Part shown: in pieces, positions 23,601 through 38,600 of the stretch
How positions within the stretch are numbered: position 1 is the first letter of the stretch
How the letters are laid out: every line of letters begins with the position of its first letter
DNA from: Triplophysa rosa
Lineage: Eukaryota > Chordata > Actinopteri > Cypriniformes > Nemacheilidae
Length of the DNA stretch: 64,000 nt
Direction: 5' to 3'
NCBI RefSeq assembly: GCF_024868665.1
Contig: NC_079891.1
Location: forward strand, 26,029,525 to 26,093,524
The notes under the pieces: model-generated
The model's input: the letters and a program-made list of their open reading frames with translations, nothing else
What the model was told of the DNA's origin: nothing
The model's database searches: none
Program-made: the position numbers and the translations under genes

Positions 23601-26600
23601 TACCCGGCAACAGCACCACAATTACACCTTGATACATTAAGACATTTTTTTTTATAGATCATCATTTTTTATAAGACCAATTTATCTTTTTAGTGTTATT
23701 TTTAGGGCTGTCAAAGGATTAATCGCGACTAACCGCATCCATAATAAAAGTTTGTGTTTACATAATATACTGTATGTCTGTGTACTGTGCATATTAATTT
23801 TGTATTTATAAACACATAGACATACAAATACATACATATTTGCGAAATATTTACATGTATTTATTTATATTTACCAATCATTTAAATTATATAAATGTTT
23901 ATTATATATTTTTCTTAAATATATGCATGTATGTGTGTTTTTGTAAATACAAAATTGATATGCATAGTACACAGACATATATTATGTATACACAAACTTT
24001 TAATATGGATGCGATTAATCGCGATTAATCGTTTTGCAGCCATATTATTTTTTATTCAAATTGATCCCCTGTTAAATGTTCTACATGTACTCTGAATTTT
24101 TTGTTATTCATTTTAATGGTTTTAAATGAAAGTGCTCCTATTGAACTAATTTATCACTTAATTAAAAGGAGTCCAGCTACAGCAATGGGTTTGAAGCTGT
24201 GAACGTCAGCCTCCTGTTCTGTCCTCTCATTTGTGCCTCAGTATTTGCAACATTTGTCTCTCTTTCTCTCTGTCGCTCCCTCTCTCTCTGAACTAAAAGA
24301 AAAACCATAGCTCCTGTAACCAGATTGAGTCATTTAAAGCGTTTTTCAAGTGCAGGTTTATTCCGAAGGGGTCATAGCCAGTCGGAAAAATGAAAGTAAT
24401 GCACACAATAACATCCATCTTAACCGTATAATCGTGTATATTTCGCATAGCAAAATAAATAGGCTTATCAGCTTTTAAAAGGGAGCAAAAAGTGTTTTTC
24501 ATAGCTTTTGTTGTTGACATCAAAGACAGCGTGTCCAATCAGACCCTACAGTATATCGGGGTAAACAGCTGCCAAATTAGGTTGTGAGACATGCCCTCAT
24601 CCTTAAAATCCATACACAAAATGACACAAGGTAAAAAATGCTACAGCAAATGTTAATTATGGGTTTTGTTCTTTAAATGAGCTGCAGCTAGAAAACAATC
24701 AAATCTATAGAAGCCATTCATAAATATTTTACTAGATTTGAATGATTTTGAGCACATTTCAATATAAAATCTGAACCCTGATGCAAACTAAACACAAATC
24801 ATTCAGAATGATCCCACATCCAGGCATCTCGCTTCAAATATCTGGAAATAAGCATAGCTTACGCATGACCTTTCAGGTGATCAGGGACTTCAGAAGTCCA
24901 GGAGACGGTGGCATTTCTGAGCTTATTACCTCATTTACCCTTCCTTCCTGTTCTTCTCCCTCCGTTTCTTCTGTCCAATCAGTGTATGATGAATGGCAGG
25001 GGGCAGGGCAGGACTGTAATAGCTGGCCTAAGTGAATGTCCTGTTAGACCAGCATGTCTGCTGCTCCCAGGAAATTGAATTAGCTGGGAGGCTCCAATGA
25101 CAAGCAGGAAGGACTAAACTCAATCAGGCTGCACCTCTGACAGGGTTCTGCCAGCCTCATGTTGATCTCATTGGCTGCTCTTGTATTAGATTTGTGGGGT
25201 GTCCAGGAAACCGGTAAAACATAGAGGAGAGGAATTTTTGACATGCTTTTAAATCTCCATTCTCAAAGACACAAAAAGGGGTCAAAGGGGTCTAAATGTA
25301 CTATTTGTAGGTATGCGTTTATGTAAAATTATCATTTTTATTTCATTCTGTGAACTGCTTACAACCCCCCCCCCCAAATGTCAAATGAAATTGTATTTCT
25401 AGAAAATGAAAACAGGAGAAACATGTCAAAATAACAGAAAAAAATTGTATTTTTTCAGACCTCAAATACTGCAAATGAAACAAGTTCATATTCACTACAA
25501 TACAACAGTAAAATGTGTACATGTATTTAGGGAAAGTTAAAAAAATATTATTAATGTGATAACCTTGATTTTTATCGCTCAGTCTTTTACATTGCTGTTG
25601 GATGACTTTGTCACTCCTTAGATTTGATTTTGTTGAAATTCAACAGACACTGTACTGGAATGGCCACAAAACTCACCCTCATGTCATTCCAAACCGCTAT
25701 GACTTCCTTTCTTCTGCAGAACACAAAAGAAGATATTTTGAAGAACATTGGATACACAGCCACCATATAAAATATCCTATTTTGTGTTTCATAGAAGAAA
25801 GAGTCCTAAACGGGTTTTTGAAGACATAAGGATGAATACATGATGACAGAATGTTTATTTTTCGTTTAAAGCCACTATAGACCTCTACCTCTCCTCTGAC
25901 TGTAACACAATAAAGGACGTTTGAGCGAATGAGCTGGTCGGTAATGAACCATGCTCCTTAATGTTCCACTTTACCAAATCGACGTTCTCCAGCCATGTGT
26001 CCTGCGTCTGTTATCCAGGCTTTAACCATGATCTAATGGCCATTCAGAGACTAAGAGGTGATGTTGAAGGAGCCTGCTCGCAGATGGAAATACAGATGTG
26101 GTTATTATCAGGGGCTGAATAGGTTTATTTTGGGGGCTAGAAAACGGTAAACCACATTAAAGAGACCTGCAATGTGTTTCAGACCTCTTGTCATCTGGTG
26201 TAGTTTCTCTCAGCAGAAATAATAATAGATGAGTGAGAAGAATGTGATGTGATGATGTGTATGAAGAACTGGGAAAATAGACCGATTCAGAGTTGTATCC
26301 GTTTGAACATTTGTGCGAGTTTGTTGTCGACTGTGTACACTCTTACCGTTTCTGTTTTTAGCAATAATGACCTGCGGTCTTAAGACTTTGTTTTCTCAAA
26401 CCCAAGAGGAGGCAGTTTATTTATCCACTTTGCATTTCCAAAGGTTGCAGTAGCCGTGCGGGGCTTGCCAAGTTAATAAAACAAAGGACAGTATTAACAG
26501 TGTAGGCGTATATATGTCTGCTGGCTTATAGAACAAGGTTTTCCGTTTTATTGCCTTGAAAATAACAGCCTGGCTTTTACATGTATTGTTGGCTCCCAGC

Positions 26601-29600
26601 ATTTTTCACAAACTTTACTTTTCCTTTCGTTTCTTTTCTTTTCAATCCATGAAAGTGTAATGGAGGTTCCTGTGGGAACGCTCAAATTCGATGCTTTTGT
26701 AATGCACGGCGTGTGACAACTGATCTAACGCCGGTGCCACTTTCACTGGGACTTTTTTCTGTTTGTAGCCGGTGTCTTTTTAGAGATGTGACACTGACTT
26801 CCTGTTTTCTTTTTTCTGTTGTTTTTCCCTTTTTCCTCCTGCTGTTGCTTTCTATTTTTTCTCTCACTTCATCTGTTAGGGACGCTGTGGAACTTGTCCT
26901 CCTATGAGCCGCTGAAGATGGTGATTATTAACCATGGGCTTCAGACGATGACTAATGAGGTTGTCATCCCTCATTCGGGCTGGGAACATGAACCCAATGA
27001 GGATTCGAAGCCACGCGATGCCGAGTGGACCACTGTCTTTAAGAACACCTCGGGATGTCTAAGGTATTACAATCATACTTTTGCTGGAGATTAATTGCTT
27101 GGCCTTGCTCTGCCTTCACGTCCTCCTGGGAAGTTTCAAATTACGAATTGGGCATTTTTTATATTTATGTCTCTCTCTTTTATATTTCGGCATGAAACAA
27201 AAAGATTTTTATGCAACAAAATGAAGAGCAAATTATATGGGTATAATGTTTCATCCATCTATTTTATTATTCTCATGCTGCCACAAAGCATGATGGGAAA
27301 TGTTGTCACTTAAGCCTGTAATGGCATTAATTGGCATACCTGTGGTACACAGAATGCATACAAGCTAAATACAATCAGCTATCACAATAACAAGTTTATG
27401 GGTAGTAATACCAAATTACCTTCCACCATAATATCATTTCTTAATGACTAAAGGATTATTATTGAACCCTCTCTTAAAAGTCTTATTTGATTACAGCAAA
27501 AAGCTTTTACGCATGTAGTCTATTCTAATTTGATTACTAAAAGGTTGCAAATGAACCAAAGAAGGAATTAATTTGCATACATTGGAACTGTGTTTGATTC
27601 TCTTGTAAGGAGCAAATCTGCCGGTGTCGTAACTTATTTTTATGTTGTTTGGTACACGACCATGTTTCAGTTACTTGATATGACTCCTGTGCACTTTGGG
27701 CTAGAGATGATTCAATAGCTATCCAATCATTAAGCTTTGAGATCTCGATTTTCATGTGTGGGGACAGCAGTCAAAATCGAACTGTTGCCATGTAGTTATA
27801 CGATATTTAATATATTTATATCATAGTGCTGGACTGGATCTGTAAATTGAAATGCACTGTATGGAAATATTTTTCATAGATGTGTGACATCTTTGAAAAA
27901 TATATAAAGCCAGTGTGTTTTTTCCATCTCCACATTGCGATTACAGTTTAAATTCAATGCTGTGTGTCTGTTCTATATATAAACATATTTGCTATTGTAT
28001 TACAAGCTTCTTTGCAGGCACTGGTCCTGTCCTCTGGGGTCATTCTAGTAGCTCAGCTTTTGATTAAGATATCCCGTCACTAAAGGGCTTTATATTGCCA
28101 TGGTTACTCCGCATTCTGCCATAATAATTGGAGCCATGCAGTTTTGTTCTTGCATTCACTTCTGGTGCTAAAAGGCAAGAGAAAATAGCTGTTCATGTTG
28201 AGTGACTGTCCATCACTTTGCAAGGCACTGAACATAAATTCAGCAATTTTATGCATATAGAACTAAGTCAGATACCTTTGGGAACAACATATCACAGCTC
28301 CAAAGACCCCAAATCATAAAAAATCTGTAAAAATCTGTAAAACAGCAGGAACTGCAGGTCTTTAGAAAATGATGCATGCACCTGCCTTTAAAGGAACAGT
28401 TCACCCAAAAATGACAATTCTGTCATCATTTACTCACTTTCGAGTTGTTCCAAATCTGTATAAATGTCTTTGTTGTGATGAACACGGAGAAAGATATTTG
28501 TAAGAATGCTTGTAACCAAACATGGTGGCCACTGTTGACCACCACAATGGTAGCCAAATGTGCCCCAGAACTGTTTGTTTTCTTACATCATTCAACAAAA
28601 AACAAAATTTATAATGACATTTTACCTACTGTGGTAGTCAATGGTTACAAGCATTCTTATACTATTTTGGTAACAACCATACTTCCAAATATCTTTCTCT
28701 GTGTTCATCAGAAATACATTCTCGAGGGTGAGTAAAGTAAGACGTTCCTCCTTTAAAAACGTTCCTCCATTAAACTCACTGTGTTATAATGACCCAGTCA
28801 TAATTCAACACCATCACAGTACCTGCAGTGATCTGAAACATAAATCACTTTAATACTGCTTTTGTTTTCTTTCAAAATATATTAAGTTGATACAGAGCTG
28901 TTTTAAGGAAATCTGACATTATCTAACATCGTCCAGTTCAGTTAAGTCTATCAGCTTCTTTGTTTAGTTTCAGCAGGGCTCCAGACACAGGGTTCGGATG
29001 CTTCTAAAGTTTTTCAAATCTGCTTCAGAAATGGTGTGTGGTAGGTCACACAGAGCGAATATTTAGTTCCCTTTTTTATCTTTAATTCCTTGCTCTCCTC
29101 TCCCATGGCCAGTTTTTAATTTGAACTGTTCTGTGTTGTATGTGAAGCTAAGCTCTGAAGCTCCAGAGGGACATGGCTGTGTTTTCCTCCCTCTGTTTCC
29201 TCTACAGCAGCCAGGCCTCTAATCTCCTGCTGCCGCTTGTGCTGCAACCTGCTGGGCCACATCCAACGTCTGCTCGCTGCTCTACGTTTGCTCTGCTCTT
29301 CTCTTTCTGTGTCTTATCTATGTGTTCCCTCTTGGTATTTTAGAGCAGGGGGTGCCAAAGAATCTCTACTTGATACAGCAATTTTTTAAATGTTTTCGTA
29401 TCGGTGGTATAGAGTACCATCTTGACAGCTATCTGTGTCATATGATCTCATATTTATGATAAATGCATCTGTGTGCGTAAATGCTCATCTTATGAGGTAT
29501 TTGTGCTGTGTTAAATAAATGAAGTCAAATAAACAGATCATGTTCTTTGATGTCACTAATGATAATCAAATAACAATATTGAGGAATACAAGAAAACTTA

Positions 29601-32600
29601 ATTTATTTTTTTGCTCTTCATTCTTCGTTTTCAAGGGATGAAAATTCTGTCATCATTTACTCGCCGCCTTATCATTTCAAACCTTTATGACTGACTTTCT
29701 TCCGCAGAAGACAAAAGTAGATATATTGAAGAAAGTTGGTAACCGAACAGCACTGGCCCCCATTCACTTCTATTGTATGGACACAAAACCAATGCAAGTG
29801 AAGTGAACGTTCTTCAAAATATCTTCTTTTGTGTTCTGCGGAGGAAAGTCATTCAGGTTTGAAATGACAAGAGGGTGAGTAAATGATGACAGAATTTTTA
29901 TTTGCAGGTGAATTATCACTTTAAATAGCTACTTGATCAAGCTAAAGCAGTGTCTTTATTAAATTGATGGCTTGTTTTAACGTAGTTTGTTATTATGAAA
30001 ACAAATATTTACTTTTTACTGAGTGTGTTCAGTTATGTTGGATTTTGCTAGTCTTTTTATTACTTTCTGTTCTTTTCTGAGAGGAACAGCAGAAAATATG
30101 TCCCGAAGGTTACCTAGACTAAGTTCATCTTGCTTTATTTTCTTTTTCCAATCTACGTCTGTTTAACTCTCTTTCTCACTCTGCCTCCCCACCTCTCTTT
30201 AGTTCATTCTCCTTAGCCGTCTCTTGCCCTGTAGCAGGTTGGTCAATACTATCATGTTCGCCAGTGCTTCAGTGGGTATAAAGACTGGTGTCATATTACA
30301 GCCAAGCTTGCTGTGTACTGTTTTGGCCGTAGTCTACGAGGCGCTGAAAGAAGAATGTGTTTCCACATGATGCCCAGCTCTCAGCAGGCTACCAGCACAC
30401 ATCATCTCAGACATGCGGTTGTACGCAACGCCGCTCCATCCTCATCCTGTCTTTTAAGCCTCAGCTCAGGCTGTATCCATGGAAACTGTATCCAGTGACA
30501 TCTGTTGCCTAGTAAGCTGCTTGCAGGCAGAGTCTTGTTTGCGATGAAGAGTTTCCTGTCTGGCCTCATCATTTTATTCATTTGTTTATTGCTTCCATTA
30601 TTGTGACAAATATGCACGATTGTAATTTCTGATTAAGTCTATGTCCCGACCTGGAGATGTTTGATGTTCTGGGTTTGAGGCTTAACAGAGCAAAGATGAG
30701 TATATCAATTTAGCATCCACATTATTTGACAAAATCTTGTCTGGATGTTCACATTATAATCTCTTCTTAGCATCAGCATCTGTGGGTTTGTACATACGGA
30801 CCTATTATTGTGGGAAGAAAAGAATTTGCATATAAATGATAAAAAAGTGTCAAATATAAAATACCCTGTATGGTGCGCCATTGTTTTATTTAATAATCAG
30901 TGGTTGTACATTAAAATATGGATTACGTAAAAGAAGCTGGAGGCGGTGTGTCAACTTCAAGCATTAGGGATGAAAAAGACAGGTAGCTGTAAAACCGCGA
31001 TCCATCACTCGTACTTGGACCAAAGCCACAACTGCTGGAAAACGTTATTCCATATGGGCGCTTTACTGCAAATGGGTTTAAATATTTGGAGCTGGAGAGG
31101 GACCCATTTGTTTGGCAGGGTGTGAGATTAATATACGCTTTCTTCTGTTGTCTTGTGATAGAGATGTCTGTGGAGCGGGGTTTTATTGGGTAAGATTTCA
31201 ACTCGGCAATGTGGTTATAAAGAACTACAGCCGAGCAGCTGGCAGGAGAAATCGCTGAGGTAAAAGATGAGGAATCCCAGATGGCTCATGGTGTTTGCTG
31301 AGACTGTGGACACAAGTGACATTCTTGTCATTTCTCTTATATAACACTAACCTTGTAACTTTCTGTTGTGATCCGCCCTTCATGGGTTTAATAACGGGCC
31401 GCTGGCCAATATTGTTTCCGGTAATAATTTAAGATGATAAGAGCCAGCGTGGGATCATTAATGATGCCAAAACTACCTTGGCTGACCGGGGCCTGAATGT
31501 GGGTTTAATTGGATTGAATGACCGTGAAACCAGTAAACCTGTTTTTTAAATGAGTTCCCTGCTCGGTAATGATTGCCTTTGTGTATTTAATATTCTCAAA
31601 AGACCATAAACTAGGAAGAATTGCACCATTACTATGCAATCTGGTAGTGTGTTTGTGTGGTCCAGAGGTGAAAGATTTTTTCAAGTCAGTCTTGTACTGT
31701 CTTTGTTCTATAGAACACAAAATGAGATATTTTGAAGAATTTAGGACAGTTCTGGGGCACCTTTGACTACCATTTAAATTTTTCCTATTATGGTAGTCAA
31801 TGATGTCCCAGAAATGTCAGTTGCTAACATTTTTCCAAATATCTTTCATTGTGTTCGATAGAACAAAGAAATGTATACAGATTTGGAACAACTTGAGGGG
31901 GAGAGAGCAATTCATGACAGATTTTTCCTGTTTGGGTATCCCTTTAAGTAGCTTTTATAAACGTACCTTCTTTATATATTGACAAGGTATAAATCAATGG
32001 CACTCATATATTTTAAGATTTTAGTTAAGACAGCTCAGATTTTAGTTTGGGCTCGACGTACGCCTTTGTCTGTGGAACCAGGCCAATAGTTCCAATAGTG
32101 TAGCTTTTCCAATAACAAGCTAAATATACTTACAGTACATCACAAATATATAGAAGTTGTTTTTAATTATAAAATGTTCATATTTGTTTTGTTTTATATC
32201 CATATATTCCAATATTTATATTCATTTTGGTTCGTATTTTTATTTTAAAAACACTCCTTGTTTTTGCGTTTAATATATCAGACATGGTAAAGATATTTAC
32301 CATAAGTTTATATATTTTATTAAGAGCCTATATCAAGCAACAGTTTATAAATCTAATTATTGTATTGCTTTAGCTTGTGATGCATGGTTAAGTAAAACTG
32401 TTGCTGTGCTGCGTGTTGTGCAGGAATGTGAGTTCAGATGGTGCAGAGGCACGCAGACGCTTGAGAGAGTGTGAGGGGCTGGTGGATGCTCTGCTGCATG
32501 CACTGCAGTCTGCTGTGGGGAAGAAAGACATGGACAATAAGGTGAGTGTCTACTGCAGAGAGCAGCTCAGGCATGTTTCCATTTGCATTAAACCATTATA

Positions 32601-35600
32601 AACATGCAATATAATGTGCTGTGTGTGTGGTCCTGGTGAACCCTATAGTGTGGGTACCAAATGCCCCCACAAAGTTTTTGACCTTGTGTGGACGTTTTGC
32701 TCCATGAGAAAAACATCTTAATCCATCTAAATTATGTTTATTGGACAGGTTTGTGTGAGGGTAAGGGTTAGGTTTAGGGGAGAGGATATACAGTTTTACA
32801 GTATAAAAATCATTACATCTATGGAAAGGCCCCTATAGACCATGGACACCCAATGTCTGTGTGTTGATTGGCTGATGTGCAGTCATCCAATCAATAACAA
32901 AACAAATCCTGTCACATGATCTGGACCCTCAGATGAAGCGGCGGGGTCTTTTGTCACCCTGGGGGGCTTGTATCACTCTGGGTGTCATTTTACAGTAATG
33001 ACTGGCTGACTGTACAAAATTATGCTCATTAAACATAAAAAATAAATAAATGAATAGACATAAATTATTAATTTGAGTCCATATTGTTTTATTGTGTGAG
33101 AAGAGACCTTGAGAGACATAATATACAAGAATATTTGACCATAGATTTCTTTTTTCTTTTTTTCTTCCTTCTTTCTTTCCTTCCTTTTTTCTTTCTTCTT
33201 TGTCAGTCTGTGGAGAATTGTGTTTGCATCATGAGGAACCTGTCCTACCACGTGCACAAGGAGGTTCCAGGAGCTGAGAAGTTTCAGGACCCCTCAGCTC
33301 TTCAGGGCCCAGACTCTTCGGGCACTCAGAGAAAGAAGAAAGATGACGCTGGCTGCTTCGGAGGAAAAAAGGCCAAAGGTCAGTATTGAATTCCTCATCC
33401 GGTTCATCGTCTCATCTATGTGCTTTTACTGCTAAAACAATATTGAGCTTGTACATCACAGAGCCATGATAATCAACAGCATGATGCTGCAGGTTCAGTG
33501 AGGCCATTATCATTTAACCAGCATCATAAAAAACACAGCAGGCCAATAATAGGAAACTAAATAGTGCTGGAGTCTTTATTTGTTAGCCCTCTGCTCTTAT
33601 GTGGCTCATGACTCAAAGCTGTGGTGCGTGTCTGAGATATCAATGTTGAATGAATATTTATCTTTAAATGGATTCGGTGTTGGTGGCACTACATTGTATC
33701 GATTCAACATTCTGCATTATGACCGAGGCATCAAGGGGTTGTCCGGGTACCTTTTTTTCTACACGCTGACTGGTTTCAGGGTTCAAATGACTTAATTAGT
33801 TGTCGAGATTTTGTCTTCTCACATTGACAGATGCGAAACCTCTTGAGTACATTAATGATTTGAATTAGCAAACCGATTCCTCTTGAACAGACATTGACCA
33901 CGTTTACATGGACAACAATAATCCGATATTAACACGATTACGACAATACTCTGATTAAGAATGGAGCATGTAAACAGAGCTTTTTGATTAGCTTAACCCG
34001 TCTAAACTCATAATCGTAGTGAACACAAATCGAATTAAGACGGGTGGAGTACTCCTATTTTAGTCGCATTATCGAAGTGCGGTATAGACATGTACACAGT
34101 TTAATCGCACTTTTACCGGCGCGTAGGAGCTTTCGCGGCACTTTGCGACAGGTTACACACACACACGCACGGCAGTCGACAGCCGTTTTGTTTTACGGCA
34201 AACAACATGGCTTCAAGCAAGAAAGCACATTTTTGGTCCGAACGGGAAACAAGAAAGATGCCAACAATTCTAGAAAATAAATGAAACACCAAAAACTGTA
34301 TGTGGTACCATGGCGAAGACGAACTGTTTGTTGATGCATGAAATTATGGAGGGAACGTCGAACGGCGTCGCTTAGGGACGTAATGACATATGCCATTAAT
34401 CGAACTATGTAGTGTAACATGTAAAAGGGAACATGAAAGATATATTCTTAAAGCAACTTATGTAAACACCTTAATCATAATATTAGCTTACTCAGAATAA
34501 GGCAAATAATTCGATTACAGATCTCCATGTAAACGTGGTCACTTGGAGTCACTAAACAGCCCAAAGAGGCAAATGACCAGGAATACATGTAAACCGGAAA
34601 GATGACAACACTGGTACCATGCTGTGCCTCATGGACATTTTTAATGAGGTGGCCCTTGAGACATACTTTGAAGATGTAAGGGATCTATATTTGCACCAGA
34701 AAACACCACTGAAAGGCATTAGGGGATATTTTGAGAAAAGCTATTAAGTCAGACCCATTTTCCAAGCAAATTTTACCTTAAAAGGTAGAGTTATGGCATA
34801 AATTAGTCTCGCTCGCAAAACTCCTGACACTTGCTTTATAAACAGCAAATAAGTTCGAAGACGCTGCAAATGTAGGACTGAAGCGAACCTTTAGCGATGG
34901 TTTTGAAAATCAAGTGTATGATGAGGCTTATTTGCATAAAAAAGCATGTTTGCTCTAAACAGAGTGACAGTGACTTCATTTATGTTTAATTTTAAAATAA
35001 TTATGTATTTGGCGCAACACTATTTAAACTGGAATGCGTTGGCTATGTAATAAATCTCACTGCACTGTAAGTGTAATAAAACAGACCTGATCTCACGGGA
35101 ATTCATAACTATTTTACGAGGTGGCTTATTCGTATGAATTCGTACTTTGTGTATCGTACAAAAACGATTACTAGAAAAAAAACAATACTGAAGCACTGCC
35201 CCTAAACCTAACATCACTGGCGCGAAAGCAAATCGTACTAACATTTACGAATGAGATCGTACGGATTAGTCAAAATTAGCCACAACGTAAAATAGTTATG
35301 TTTTGCCGTGAGATTGTGTTGAATGATACAAAATGTTGTGTGGTAAGGTGGAACTATTTAATATGCTCAATGGGGTCTTTAGCTAAAAAAAACTGACTCA
35401 CTTCTCAACGTTGTGTTTGCTATAAACCTGTTTTATACACTCTCTCAACTTTACTGTGTACCTTAAAGTGGCACACAAATAAATTCTGTCCTCTTTAATA
35501 TACTCTCTGAATACTCCTCTCTTCTCCTGCCTTCTCTTATTGGTCTTGCTGCTGTTGCTGCGTTGGCTAACTTTAGAAGAATGGTTTAATCAAGGTGAGT

Positions 35601-38600
35601 CTTCCTGCTTTCCTCTAAATGTCTTTTTCTCTCTCAACATACATTATACCTCCCTCTATCTTCTTCAGACTAAACTCTTCATCACCTTTCCATTTTTAAA
35701 ATACTGGCAGGTGTTTTATCTTAATGCAAATGTCAAACCTATGCATCTGTCGCCCCCTTCAGCCGGCACAGATGTCTGTGCTGTTATCTGTTAATTAGGT
35801 CTATATGGAAGTATTTCAATGCCATTAGTCTTTGAAGCAAAAAAGCATGTTGAATTACCACTAATCAAAAATAAAGCTGTTGCATTACCAGTGCTTGCAT
35901 TTTTAGAGTCTGCAATTCAATATGGTTGTATATTTAAGCTGTGAATATTTCAAATTGAAACATTTCACGCACAATTTCACCGTTAAAAAGTTCAATAATC
36001 AAAATTCGCCTTTTAAATTTCACTTAAAAAATTCAACTTGTTATAAAATACAACCTTTAATTTTCGACAGACAATTTTCAGTCCATATTATTTCGGTTTA
36101 AAAATTCGCTTCCACAAATTCAGTGGTTCAAATTCGACTTGAAATTCAAAGTTTCACATCCGGGAATCCCAGGAGAAGCAATAGAGCGCCGATTCCGCCA
36201 ATGCATGATCTCTACCTGCTGCCTGACCGCTTCACCAGCAGGTGGTGCAAGTCGCTTCTGACGAAGACCAAAGCAAGACATGCAGATACTTTTTATATGT
36301 TTGCAGCACAGTCCATTCATCTGCTCGATTAAGTGAATTTATTTGATCTCATAGATCTCTTCTTATGCATCATCAACATCAGAAATTTTAGGTTTCCTGC
36401 TCTGGCTCGAAGGAATTAAGTTATTTTTTACTTCAGCACATCGTGTTCACATAAATACTATGCATCATCAGCATTTACAGGACATGTATTGTGTTTGAAG
36501 CGGTCAAATAACTGAGATCTCAACTAGGAGCTTATTGACCCGTACTCTCCCATGTGCTTCTGTTTATATGAAGTAGCTGCAATCTCAATAAACATTCTTT
36601 TTATTTTCCTTGCGTGATCTTGTTTTAATTTGAGACTCTCAGAACATGCTGGATGTTGTGGAATTGTGGAAACGTTCGTTTGTTAATACGAGACAGAAAA
36701 ACTGATATTTTAGCCAAGCGAACTTCTTGAGCAGGCCAGATAAAATAGACCAGATAAAAATAGTCAGCACTTTCTTTAGAACCCGACTAGACCCGAAACG
36801 TCTTGTGCAGCCTGCAGCCAAGCAAGATACCTCACGGCGTTATGGATCTATACGCGCAAAGATAAAAACTTTTGTTGCATGCTGTGTGCGTTTCCCAATA
36901 ATGTGCCACACACGAACATGCGAGTATGACTACACGCTAATTGCTTGAGTTGCTGTCTGTTCATTAAATGCTAAAATGTCAATCACTCACGGTATATTAA
37001 CCTAATTATGTCTTGTAAAGTTTGGCGTAACACATATTTGTTGTTTACCTAACCATAAAATGTAATTAATTTGTGTCTTTCGGGGCGATTGGTAAAAGCA
37101 CATTCATTATAAATTACCAGAGACCCGATGCCATATCGGACACGACCTGTGCCCAAGGCATATTTTGTCAACGTTTTAGACCCGAAGCCGCTGGGACACA
37201 TGAGGACCTCTCTAACATACACCTCAATGCAAGTCAGTTTGCATGGCCGAGCAGTGAAAAATATATTTAATTACTGGTCAGAAAACAATATGAGTGCTCC
37301 ATGGCAATATACACAACTATCTGTAGATGTTGCTGTTTGGCGCATTGTATTTCGTATACTTTTATATTAGGCTATAGCCTTTCTTTTTAATTAGCTTACC
37401 CAATACTATAACATATCAAAACGAAATTACGATTTGGTATAATAATTTTTAATCTATATGCTCACATAATAAGTCAACATATTGTTAAATTTATGCATTT
37501 TAAATGACAGAAATACACTGAAACCACGTTGGAGAAACACGTAATGTACGTGTCTAAAATGTATGTGTACAGTTCAGTTAAATGATCAAATTTACCCTCT
37601 TTAAACTTACGCTAAACATTTAGCTGAATATCCACAACATGTATGGTGGCATGGTGGAACAAAAACGTTATAAGCTTGCAAGATTTGCTAAGTGCCTTTA
37701 GCCTACTCTGTCCCTTTAGCGTCCACGGACCACGCCATCACGGCCGGTGTACCATGCTAAAACGCTTAATGTTGCTTAATCTTCAGACCAGATGATTAGT
37801 ATAGCCTATACCTTTTTAATAACCGTAGGCTACAGAAATGCGGAAGAGCCCTAAATATGAATGCAAAAAGCACAAAATGACACAATGAGAATTTTAGCAT
37901 GTCCCCCCGTATTTCTCACATAATACCAGAACTAGGTATAGGTGTCTTTATTGTTGCAGTATTTCAGTTTGTTTTTTTATTCATTCGTTCATACAATAGG
38001 TTATAATTGGCTTTATTTTGTTTGCGTTCTCAGATTTCAGATGAAAAGTATAGGCATAATTATTTCCATTGATATTTCTCTTTTAAGTGGTGTAGTTATT
38101 CCTTTGTTTAAGTTACATTTATATCCTACATTTACTAAATATTTTACAATTACGTTTTTAAGAAAAGACTGTTATTTATATTGTAGATTATTTTACGTTC
38201 TGATGAAAAATTGTTCATGGCTTGTTCTTACATCTGTTTTCATTACTATTTCAGTTAGCCTACTACTATTGTATGTTTAAAATGTATAATTATTGCTATT
38301 TTTCCTATTTAGTTTTAAACCGAAATAAAATGTTTTATTTGAATTTAAATGTTAAGTTTATTGTGATGGTGTTATGTAACTAATGTAATGATTTAAAAAC
38401 TTGTTGTCTTGTTTTCTGGCACATTTAATCAGATACCATTGCATGTGTCATTCAAATAGCTTCATGCAATATAGCTTATTTTATTCAAACACAGTATTTC
38501 AGGATTCAGGATTCAGTAATTGACTGTAACATACAATTTTCTCATCCTCGAAACTCAAACCATTATTTGATGATTTAAGATCGTGCTTATCAAAAGCACG

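Larger units (their letters stand above)
22019..26879 (+). other. arvcf intron, 4.9 kb
   Basis: Contains a deleted foldback element (22262-22373), a hAT-type MITE (23703-24041), a fragment related to the Tc1-like element (25292-25672) and a foldback half (25676-25872). The segments 22380-23700 and 24045-25290 show no coding frame of credible composition. Confidence 0.65.
27064..32423 (+). other. arvcf intron, 5.4 kb
   Basis: Contains three foldback-family elements (28388-28757, 29630-29926, 31680-31948). Otherwise AT-rich unique-looking sequence; short open frames such as 30313-30498 and 30923-31201 have no recognisable similarity or coding bias. Confidence 0.65.
33379..35576 (+). other. arvcf intron upstream of the microexon
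   Basis: Contains a MITE at 33895-34541 and a palindromic repeat at 35088-35319. The last 40 nt before the microexon carry TGC triplets and a CTAAC close to the acceptor. The segments 33400-33890 and 34545-35085 show nothing recognisable. Confidence 0.65.

Noticed and set aside
38040..38280. Hydrophobic frame (within 37942-38280) as a remnant of an element-encoded protein
   Set aside because: Composition explained by T-rich sequence; no conserved transposase motif seen.
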